Below, one piece after another: positions 57,443 to 64,000 of a stretch of DNA of 64,000 nt. The notes under the pieces are model-generated. The model ran no database searches. It was given only the letters and a program-made list of their open reading frames with translations, and was not told the DNA's origin. The first letter of the stretch is position 1. Each line of letters starts with the position of its first letter. The stretch is taken from the NCBI RefSeq assembly GCF_026626635.1, contig NZ_JAPNKA010000001.1:10462501-10526500 (forward strand), written 5' to 3'. The translations under genes and the position numbers were made by a program. Source of the DNA: Archangium lansingense (lineage in GTDB: Bacteria > Myxococcota > Myxococcia > Myxococcales > Myxococcaceae).

Positions 57443-58639
57443 GAAAGCCTGGGCCGGAGGACGTGCGCGCGGCAGCAGCAGCACGAGCAGCAGCGCACTC
57501 AGCCCAGCGAGCGCCCCGGCGGTGACGAAAGCGGTGGTGCTGCCCCGGGTCGTCCACAGCACACCGAAGAGCAGTCCCGCGGCGAGCGACGAGCCCCCAG
57601 TCAGTCCGTTGTACAGGCCGAAGGCGCGCCCGCGGGCCTCCGCCGGCACCAGCGAGGTGAGCAGCGACTTCTCCGCGCCCTCGGCCAGGGCGTGGTACAG
57701 CCCGTAGACGCTGATCACCACCAGGGTGAGCGTCACGCCCCGGGCCCACGCGAGCGCCAGGTAGCTCAGCGCGTACAGGGACCAGCCCGTCACCACGAGT
57801 CGCGAGGCGCCCAGCCGGTCCGCGAGCCGGCCCGCCGGGAACGACACGGCCGACTTCACCGCCTGCAGCAGCAGCCACGCCAGGGGAAGGAACTCAGGCT
57901 GCGCGCCCTCCTCGGTGAGCTTCAGCAGGAGGAAGGCATCGGTGGAGTTGGCCACCCCAAACAGGGTGATGGGGACGAGGTAATACGCCAGCCGCCGGGG
58001 CACCGGGGCGAGCGCGCGGGTGCTGCCCGGGGCGGAAGCGGACTCCGGAAGCGGCGGCTCGCGCACGAGCAGCAGGGCCACCACCGCGAGCAGGCCAGGC
58101 ACCGCGGCGACGAAGAACACCTGCTCCACGCGCAGGCCCACGGCCACCAGCACCATCGCGGCGAGCGAGCCCACGGCGGCGCCCGCATGGTCCATGCCCC
58201 GGTGGAAACCGAAGGCCCGGCCGCGGGAGCCCTCGGGGACGGAGTGGGCGATGAGCGCGTCGCGCGGGCTGGAGCGCAGGCCCTTGCCCACCCTGTCCAA
58301 CGCGCGGATGGCGATGGGATGCCAGGCCAGGGTGACGAAGGCCATCAGCGGGCGCATCAGGCTGGACAGGCCATAGCCCACCAGCACCATCGGCTTGAGG
58401 CGGCGCGCCCGGTCCGCCCACACCCCGGACTGGTACTTGAGGAGAGAGGAGACCAGGTCCGCCACGCCCTCCATGAGCCCCAGCAGCAGGGGCGCCGCTG
58501 GCAGCCTCGCGGCGAGGAAGGCCGGCAGCAGCGGGAAGATCATGTCGCTGCTGATGTCCGTGAGCAGGCTCACCACGCCGAGCACCACCACGGTGCGCGG
58601 CAGGCGGCCCCCACCCTCCCGGGAAGCGACGGCGTCCAC
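57428..58639 (-). CDS. MFS transporter
   Basis: A 403-residue inner-membrane protein with about twelve membrane segments in two halves. The loop 2-3 motif is WADRARRLKPMV, and a similar LADRLGASRLVV occurs in the second half. DRVGKGLRSSPRDALIA and GRAFGFHRGMDHAG occur between. The latter segments are typical of the MFS subgroup close to drug/solute exporters. GTG start after GGAGG. No regulator or enzyme nearby suggests a substrate. Confidence 0.88.
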   Translation of the reverse strand: MDAVASREGGGRLPRTVVVLGVVSLLTDISSDMIFPLLPAFLAARLPAAPLLLGLMEGVADLVSSLLKYQSGVWADRARRLKPMVLVGYGLSSLMRPLMAFVTLAWHPIAIRALDRVGKGLRSSPRDALIAHSVPEGSRGRAFGFHRGMDHAGAAVGSLAAMVLVAVGLRVEQVFFVAAVPGLLAVVALLLVREPPLPESASAPGSTRALAPVPRRLAYYLVPITLFGVANSTDAFLLLKLTEEGAQPEFLPLAWLLLQAVKSAVSFPAGRLADRLGASRLVVTGWSLYALSYLALAWARGVTLTLVVISVYGLYHALAEGAEKSLLTSLVPAEARGRAFGLYNGLTGGSSLAAGLLFGVLWTTRGSTTAFVTAGALAGLSALLLVLLLPRARPPAQAFSALE

Positions 58640-58653
58640 GGAAGGCCTCCTCG

Positions 58654-60339
58654 CTAGATGGACTTGCTGAGGACGAGCGGGATCTCGACCTCGACGTCCT
58701 CGCCCTCGAAGGCAGGGAAGACCATGCGGCGGGCGCGCGCCTTGATGCAGTTGCCCATGGGCGAGCCGTTGACGTCGTCGCGGTCGAACGACACCTTCTT
58801 CACCGTGCCGGAGCTGCCCACGGTGGCGGTGAGCAGCAGCGTGCCGTCGCGCAGCTTCGGGTTCTTGCGCAGCGCCGCGTCGATGCAGGACTTGAAGGCG
58901 GACTGCGACTGCTTCACCACGCGGTCGAGCTCCTCGGGAGGAGGGCCGGACTGCGCAGCCGAGTCGGTGGCGGCCACCTCGGTGTTCTCGCGCACCTCGG
59001 GGCCCACGTCCTTCTTCTCCCCCTCGGCATAGAGGGCGGCCACGGCCTGCTGCTCTTCACCCTGGGGCTCAGCGGCGGAGGGCTCCTGCGGCGGCGTCTC
59101 TGGCTTCGCGGCCTCCTCGGTGGGGCGCGGCTTCGCCTCGGGCTTCGGGGCGGGCGGCGGCACGGGCGGCGGCGGCTTGGTGCGGCCGAGCATCAGGTCC
59201 CTCAGCTCGCCGATACCCTCGGGCGAGAAGACGGACACCGGCTCCTCCACCACCTGCCCCTTGGAGTCCACACGCGTGACACGCAGAGGCACCACCTGCA
59301 TCTCGGTGAGCGCGTACAGCACGCCCACCGGCAGGCCCAGCAGCAGCACGACGAAGAGCGCAATCTTCCAGGGCGGGTTGCGCCGGTGCATCCCCGCCTT
59401 CTTCACGAAGTACTGGGTGTTCTCCGCCGGCGCGCGCTTCTTCTCCGGCTCCTTGCCCAGCGCCGCGAGCGGATCCTCCTGCTGGGACGAGCCCGCCATC
59501 ATGTCCATGCCCAGCTCGCCCCCGTCCTGCTGCTCGGACTGGGGGAGATCCAGGTCGGAGAACAGCTCACCCAGGGGCGCGCCATTCATATCGGAGGAAG
59601 CGGCGGCCTCCGGCTGCGAGTCCTCCCACGGGGTGGCGTCCTGCTGGGCGGCCGGGCGGCGCTGCGCGGGCTCGGTCTGCCAGGTCGTCTGCGAGGGCGC
59701 GGGGGGCTCCGGCTGCCACGAGGTGGAGGACTGCGCCACCGGGGCGGGCTCGGGCTCGAGCTCCGGCGCCATCATGATGGGGGGTGGCGGCGCGGCCCGC
59801 GCGGGCGGCGGCGGAGGAGCCGGCGGCGGCTCCGCGGGCGCGAAGAAGCCGGCCAGCTCGGGGATGTCCTGCCCCCGCTTCCAGTCCGGCATGCCCTGCT
59901 GCCAGAAGTAGCTGCGCGCGGTGACGGCGCCCGAGACCACGAGCTCACTCAGGGCGCCATCATCCAGCGGCCCCTCCTGTTTGCTCTTCACCATCACGAA
60001 CCACGGCGAGCGCGCATCACGCAGCGGCATGGTCCGCGTGGGCTCGTCCTCCCAGGACATGTTCGCGGCCGCCGCAGGCGCCTGCTGGGAAACAGCCGTG
60101 GCCGTCTCCTCCTCGGCGAGCGAGCGGTCCTGCTCACGCAGGCGCTCCACGTCCGCCAGGGACACGACGCGCGTGCTCTCCTCGGCCTCGGCGGGGGGTC
60201 CTTCCACCGAGATGACGTTCTGGCAGTTCTTACAACGTACCTTGACGGTCTTGCCGCGGACCTTGTCGTCCGCAATGGAGTACCGCCGCTGACACTTGTT
60301 GCAGGAGAAGTTCAAGGGGGGGGTCCCGCGCGCGCACAT
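58654..60339 (-). CDS. GltJ/AgmX-like protein: zinc finger, GYF, membrane helix, TonB-type C-terminus
   Basis: A 561-residue protein. The MJ0042-type zinc finger has C13, C16, C36 and C39. A GYF-like domain at about 112-155 (SPWFVMVKSKQEGPLDDGALSELV, WQQGMPDWK) follows. A long Pro/Ala/Glu-rich cytoplasmic linker ends at a membrane helix (about 323-342). A Pro-rich periplasmic spacer leads to a TonB-like C-terminal domain (about 470-561, VVKQSQSAFKSCIDAAL...). This is the domain order of GltJ (AgmX) of the M. xanthus Agl-Glt gliding machinery, which links the inner-membrane motor to the envelope. It may instead be a paralogue; start at 60339 (ATG) is unsure. Confidence 0.75.
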   Translation of the reverse strand: MCARGTPPLNFSCNKCQRRYSIADDKVRGKTVKVRCKNCQNVISVEGPPAEAEESTRVVSLADVERLREQDRSLAEEETATAVSQQAPAAAANMSWEDEPTRTMPLRDARSPWFVMVKSKQEGPLDDGALSELVVSGAVTARSYFWQQGMPDWKRGQDIPELAGFFAPAEPPPAPPPPPARAAPPPPIMMAPELEPEPAPVAQSSTSWQPEPPAPSQTTWQTEPAQRRPAAQQDATPWEDSQPEAAASSDMNGAPLGELFSDLDLPQSEQQDGGELGMDMMAGSSQQEDPLAALGKEPEKKRAPAENTQYFVKKAGMHRRNPPWKIALFVVLLLGLPVGVLYALTEMQVVPLRVTRVDSKGQVVEEPVSVFSPEGIGELRDLMLGRTKPPPPVPPPAPKPEAKPRPTEEAAKPETPPQEPSAAEPQGEEQQAVAALYAEGEKKDVGPEVRENTEVAATDSAAQSGPPPEELDRVVKQSQSAFKSCIDAALRKNPKLRDGTLLLTATVGSSGTVKKVSFDRDDVNGSPMGNCIKARARRMVFPAFEGEDVEVEIPLVLSKSI

Positions 60340-60460
60340 CAAGGGCGAGCGCCCGGAATGCTAGCGCCTGGGCCGAGGAGTGCAAACCATCGGGTTGACT
60401 CCGCCTGCCGGCCCAACTAAGAGCCGCCTCCCCCTACCCTCTTGACACAGAAGGTGGCGC

Positions 60461-60754
60461 ATGCCCGCGAAGGACCTCGGGAACAAGTACGTCTGCTTCA
60501 AATGCAGCACGAAGTTCTACGACATGAAGAAGCCGGACCCCCTGTGCCCGAAGTGCGGCGCGGATCAGCGGGAGAGTCCCGCCCTCAAGCCGCCCTCGGA
60601 AGGCCGACGGGGCCGCCTGTCCTCCATCCCCAAGGTCATCGAGCCCATCGAGCCTGAGGAGCCGGCAGCGGAGAGCGAGGAGGAAGAGCTCGCTGAGTTC
60701 GAGGACGAGGACGCCGAGGCAGCAAGCCCCGGCGAGGAGGACGAGGAAATCTAA
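60461..60754 (+). CDS. FYDLN-domain (TIGR02300-like) zinc-ribbon protein
   Basis: A 97-residue protein. C12, C15, C29 and C32 form a zinc ribbon (YVCFKCSTKFYD, then LCPKCG). FYDM at 19-22 is the FYDLN-type motif. The C-terminal 35 residues are almost entirely Glu, Asp, Ala and Ser. The family is widespread in proteobacteria and of unknown function. GAAGGTGG precedes the ATG. It diverges from the GltJ-like gene with a gap of 121 bases. Confidence 0.85.
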   Translation: MPAKDLGNKYVCFKCSTKFYDMKKPDPLCPKCGADQRESPALKPPSEGRRGRLSSIPKVIEPIEPEEPAAESEEEELAEFEDEDAEAASPGEEDEEI

Positions 60755-60766
60755 GCCCGGCACGAG

Positions 60767-60794
60767 GGGGGCTCCGCCACCAGGCGGTGCCCCC
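60767..60794 (+). terminator. Intrinsic terminator of FYDLN gene
   Basis: GGGGGCTCCGCC (60767-60778) pairs with GGCGGTGCCCCC (60783-60794) with one mismatch around ACCA, followed by TTCGGCTTTT. It begins 12 bases after the stop codon of the FYDLN gene. Confidence 0.75.
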
Positions 60795-60822
60795 TTCGGC
60801 TTTTCCGGCGGCTGTCGCGGCT

Positions 60823-60990
60823 CTAGCGAGCTTCCGCTGTCGCGTTCAGCAGGTGGAGCGCGCGGCGCAGCTGCTCGTAGCGGACGGGGCCCAGGGCCTG
60901 CACGCCCACCGGCCGCCGCGGTCCCTGACCCTTGTGCAGCCGCGTAGGGGCTGCTCCTGGCCTCGGGTTCGGTCGCTTCTTCGGCTGCAT
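60823..60990 (-). CDS. Small basic protein (possible gene)
   Basis: A 55-residue frame beginning MQPKKRPNPRPG and ending RRALHLLNATAEAR. It is proline- and arginine-rich at the start and helical at the end. G/C at most third codon positions and a GGGGGAC-type site before the ATG support it, but it is short and has no recognised family. An upstream in-frame start would give 73 residues. It is convergent with the FYDLN gene. Confidence 0.45.
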   Translation of the reverse strand: MQPKKRPNPRPGAAPTRLHKGQGPRRPVGVQALGPVRYEQLRRALHLLNATAEAR

Positions 60991-61125
60991 GGGTCTCTGT
61001 CCCCCGGATCGCATCGCCCCAGACATGTAGCAGGTTTCCACCACGACGGAAACTTTTCGCTACATTCTCCTTCCACCGAGGAGGAGCGGCGCATTCCGGC
61101 GAGGTGCTCGGGGTTGGAGGCGGCA

Positions 61126-61177
61126 TTGAAGAAGAATCAATCTCACATATAAGAAACTCTTCACTTGTCATGATGAC
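61126..61177 (+). promoter_or_regulatory. Promoter-like element with overlapping palindrome
   Basis: TTGAAG (61126-61131) and TATAAG (61148-61153), 16 bases apart, make the best sigma-70-type promoter match seen in the window. The perfect dyad GTCAT-G-ATGAC (61167-61177) lies just past the expected start site, where a repressor could bind. The region from 60991 to 61405 is otherwise gene-free. Transcription would lead through a leader of about 245 bases into the zinc-ribbon/RNase H genes. Confidence 0.5.
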
Positions 61178-61405
61178 GAGTGCACCCTGCCCTGAGGACG
61201 TGGAGGAAGTGGCCCGCCAGGAGTTCAGGCCAGCTGGACACCCTGGATGGCGTTGCCCGTGCGGACGCCGAGCGGCCAGACACGGCGGCTTGGCGAGCCC
61301 CGGCCGTCCGCCTGGTACGCAAGGGATGACACCAGACTGATTTGTGCGTTGGACCGTGCAGATCCTTGTTGGTAGAAGGGCGCGGGCTCCGCGGTAGGGC
61401 CCTCC

Positions 61406-62146
61406 ATGGAGGCAGCGATTTTGCGGGAGAAACTGAAGGCGCTGGCGGAGCTGCAGAAGGTGGACCTGGAGGTCGCCTCGCTCCGGAAGGCCGCGGACGT
61501 GCATCCCCGGCAGTTGGCGGAGCTGGAGCGCGAGCTAGGTGCCGCGCGCAGCGCCATCGAGGCGGAGCGCAACCGGGTGGCCGACATCGAGCGGCAGAAG
61601 ACGACACTCGAGCAGAACATCACGGACGAGAAGGACAAGGTGAAGAAGTGGGAGGCGCGGCTCGCCGAGCAGCGCTCCACCCGCGAATACTCCGCCCTCG
61701 CCCGGGAGATCGACATCGCCAAGAAGGCCAACCAGACGATGTCCGAGGAGCTGGTGGAGCTGGCCAAGACGCTCGGTGCGGCGCGCGAGGCGGTGAAGGC
61801 GAAGGAGGCAGAGTTCGCCACCCGCCAGGAGCAGCTCTCCAGCCGGATGGCGGAGCTGCGCGGCAAGCAGAGCCAGGCCGAAGGTCAGGTGAAGGAGCTC
61901 GAGGGTAAGCGCTCCTCGGTGGCCTCGGGTGTGGACGCCACGCTGCTGCGCCGCTACGAGACCATCCGCAAGAAGAAGCTGCCGGCGATGGTGGGCGTGG
62001 TGGCTGGGACCTGCCAGGGCTGCAACATGAACGTGCCCCCGCAGCTCTACAACAACCTGCGCGTGTCGCTGGGCACGGACATCTGCCCGTCCTGCAACCG
62101 CATCATCTACGCCGTCGAGGCGCTCGAGACGCCGGCAGCGAAGTAG
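61406..62146 (+). CDS. C4-type zinc-ribbon coiled-coil protein
   Basis: A 246-residue protein. Residues 8-175 are a long coiled coil (LAELQKVDLEVASLRKA, ERNRVADIERQKTTLEQN). The C-terminal zinc ribbon has two CxxC pairs (TCQGCNM and ICPSCNR) with VPPQLYNNLR between them, as in the zf-RING_7/CT398-like family. The biochemical role is not established; related proteins in other bacteria are linked to RNA or flagellar functions. The RNase H gene follows after ten bases. Confidence 0.85.
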   Translation: MEAAILREKLKALAELQKVDLEVASLRKAADVHPRQLAELERELGAARSAIEAERNRVADIERQKTTLEQNITDEKDKVKKWEARLAEQRSTREYSALAREIDIAKKANQTMSEELVELAKTLGAAREAVKAKEAEFATRQEQLSSRMAELRGKQSQAEGQVKELEGKRSSVASGVDATLLRRYETIRKKKLPAMVGVVAGTCQGCNMNVPPQLYNNLRVSLGTDICPSCNRIIYAVEALETPAAK

Positions 62147-62156
62147 TCCCTGCGCG

Positions 62157-62801
62157 ATGGCCCCGCCGGACCTCGCCGACATCCTCCGCCACATCGGGCG
62201 CGAGGAGCCGCTCACAGGGACGGTGCGGGCCTTCCCGGGACTCACCCGGGAGGACCTGGGCCGCCTCCTGGAAGCCGCGGCCAGTCAGCTCGCGCCCAAT
62301 CCTCCTCCGTCCTCACCCGAGCCCCGTTCGGAGCCGCGGCGCCCCTCGCGCGCGACCCCGACCCTCCCGGTGGAGTCGCGGAGCCCCGCCGAGGTACCTT
62401 CCAGCCTGAGGCTCTTCTCGGACGGAGCCGCCCGGGGCAATCCAGGCCCCGCGGGCGCCGGCGCGGTGCTGATGGACGCCGAGGGACGGGTGGTGGCCCG
62501 GCTCGGCAAATTCCTGGGCGTCCAGACGAACAACTACGCCGAGTACATGGGCCTGCTGCTCGGCCTGAAGCACGCCCGGACTCTCGGTGCGAAGGAGCTG
62601 GAAGTGCTCGCGGACAGCGAGCTGCTCATCCGCCAGCTCCAGGGGCGCTACCAGGTGAAGAGCCCGACCCTCCGCCCCCTCTACGAGGAGGCAGTCGCCC
62701 TGCTGAAGCACTTCCCCCGGACGAAGCTCACCCACGTGCCGCGCGAGAAGAACAAGGCGGCCGACGAGATGAGCAACCGGGCCATCGATGAACGGATGTG
62801 A
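62157..62801 (+). CDS. RNase HI-family protein with N-terminal extension
   Basis: A 214-residue protein. Residues 83-214 are an RNase H domain with the acidic active-site residues D89 (LFSDGAARGNPGP), E129 (NNYAEY), D153 (LADSELLI) and D203 (KAADEMSN). It should cleave RNA in RNA/DNA hybrids. Residues 1-82 are an extension, helical at first and then Pro/Ser-rich. It is cotranscribed with the zinc-ribbon gene and directly precedes rnpB. Confidence 0.9.
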   Translation: MAPPDLADILRHIGREEPLTGTVRAFPGLTREDLGRLLEAAASQLAPNPPPSSPEPRSEPRRPSRATPTLPVESRSPAEVPSSLRLFSDGAARGNPGPAGAGAVLMDAEGRVVARLGKFLGVQTNNYAEYMGLLLGLKHARTLGAKELEVLADSELLIRQLQGRYQVKSPTLRPLYEEAVALLKHFPRTKLTHVPREKNKAADEMSNRAIDERM

Positions 62802-62857
62802 ACCGGAGCCTCCCATCCGGAGTGACCTCAGCCCCGCCGCTGTTGTATGAGGCGTGT

Positions 62858-63250
<393 letters not shown>

Positions 63251-63252
<2 letters not shown>

Positions 63253-63257
63253 TTTTT
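63251..63257 (+). terminator. T-run ending rnpB
   Basis: Seven T residues directly follow the 3' strand of the P1 stem of the RNase P RNA, so P1 plus the T-run could act as an intrinsic terminator. Confidence 0.55.
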
Positions 63258-63265
63258 CCCTGTAC

Positions 63266-63820
63266 CTACGGCTGCGCCACGGGCACCTGCGCGAGCAGGA
63301 CGCGGCTGCGCCCGTCATTGCGCACGGCGTCCGGATTCTTGAGCTGCAGGCGCGCGTCTGTCTTCTGCTCCCAGAAGCCCATCCAGATGTTGAGGGCGCG
63401 GGCCGAGGAGCCGGGCGGGAGCGCGATGTTGAACTCGTCCTTCACCGTCTCGCCGGGCTTCCACTGGGTGGTGGGGTAGAGACCTCCGGCCGGCTTGTGG
63501 TCGACGTTGAGGCGCTCGGCGCGGCCCTCGGCGTCCTCCACGTGGACGAAGATCAGGTAGTCCTCCTCCAGGGGCTTGAGGACCTTGAAGTAGGCGGTGA
63601 CGCGGGCGCCCTCGCCGGGAGAGAGACGGCCGGGCTGCACGGTGGCGCCTACCAGCTCCACCTTGTCCTCGAAGTTGGCGCCGCTGCGCAGCGAGAGCGC
63701 CGGCACCTGCGTCACCGTGGCCTGGCGACGCTCGTTGGGGCTGGCACCACCGGGCGCCTCGACGATGCAGGCGCTGAGCAGGGAGGCGGAAACGAAGAGG
63801 GCGAGGAGCGTGCGACGCAT
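63266..63820 (-). CDS. Lipoprotein of unknown function
   Basis: A 184-residue lipoprotein with lipobox LSAC at Cys18. The mature part is a beta-rich domain of about 140 residues (VELVGATVQPGRLSPGEGARVTAYFKVLKPLEEDYLIFVHVED), a pattern like CARDB or Ig-like envelope modules. It has no recognised enzymatic motif. ATG at 63820 is preferred since the lipobox follows; the open frame reaches 63988 but those codons lack a signal. It is convergent with rnpB. Nothing else is seen from 63821 to the window end. Confidence 0.8.
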   Translation of the reverse strand: MRRTLLALFVSASLLSACIVEAPGGASPNERRQATVTQVPALSLRSGANFEDKVELVGATVQPGRLSPGEGARVTAYFKVLKPLEEDYLIFVHVEDAEGRAERLNVDHKPAGGLYPTTQWKPGETVKDEFNIALPPGSSARALNIWMGFWEQKTDARLQLKNPDAVRNDGRSRVLLAQVPVAQP

Positions 63821-64000
63821 GGGCACCCCCGTTTCTACCGGCTTCCGGGTACGGCATCCACCGGCCCGTGGTCTTTCGGGCCCCGCCCCTGAAGCCCCCT
63901 GGCCCTTCCGCCCGCCACCCCGGCGTCCTTCCCGGGACGTGTTCGCCGTGTGGCGGGGGCGGAAGATAGGGGGGACTCGCGGCGGCATCTTGAGGTATTC

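Noticed and set aside
61170..61340. 56-codon frame that starts near the predicted transcript start
   Set aside because: It lacks a ribosome site and the product is Pro/Arg/Gly-rich without features. A leaderless gene is possible but unsupported.

Overview
The window is high-GC DNA, very probably from a myxobacterium of the Archangium/Cystobacter/Myxococcus group (suborder Cystobacterineae). This is inferred from gene content, not from a marker gene. The clues are a zinc-finger/GYF/TonB motility-type protein resembling GltJ (AgmX), Hanks-type kinase and WD40 genes of myxobacterial style, many lipoproteins and secreted carbohydrate-binding proteins, and GTG/TTG starts with near-universal G/C third positions. 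No tRNA, rRNA operon, insertion sequence, CRISPR array or integrase was found, so this looks like ordinary chromosome.

Layout. 1-5 kb: the end of a WD40 protein, a secreted CBM21-like protein, an acidic peptidoglycan-binding protein, a three-module endolysin-like enzyme, a SUKH-like protein and a methyltransferase. 5-16 kb: a quinone oxidoreductase, a LysR regulator divergent from a sugar-nucleotide-type reductase, an outer-membrane barrel protein, an S51 peptidase, a methyltransferase, a universal stress protein facing a CBS-domain protein, a ZIP metal transporter divergent from an ECF sigma factor, and an MscS channel. 16-20 kb: a single-domain response regulator, a metallophosphatase/tetrahaem cytochrome lipoprotein and a LysM lytic transglycosylase. 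20-25 kb: a six-gene minus-strand operon of Tad-type pseudopilin-like proteins, including a 59-residue Flp-like gene and an eight-cysteine small protein. 25-34 kb: a secreted protein followed by a cytoplasmic-looking alpha-2-macroglobulin-like thioester protein, facing an AAA+ ATPase and a PEGA-domain kinase.

34-43 kb: a lipoprotein/ABC ATPase/FtsX-type permease operon, a secreted esterase, a cysteine-rich lipoprotein, and a PspA/binding-protein/coiled-coil operon. 43-56 kb: a nucleoside-use region with an amidohydrolase, cytidine deaminase, PilZ protein, thymidine phosphorylase, nucleoside-type ABC transporter, phosphohexo/pentomutase, DksA-like regulator and deoxyribose-phosphate aldolase. 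Together these could import and degrade (deoxy)nucleosides to glycolytic intermediates, although no solute-binding lipoprotein for the transporter is present here. 55-64 kb: a ComEC-like metallo-beta-lactamase protein with its DUF3006 partner, an MFS transporter, the GltJ-like protein, an FYDLN protein, a zinc-ribbon coiled-coil protein, an RNase H, the RNase P RNA gene rnpB and a final lipoprotein.

The parts I think most worth follow-up are the pseudopilin operon with its repeated CX3C small protein, the signal-peptide-less thioester protein, and the PspA operon with a membrane-anchored binding protein.
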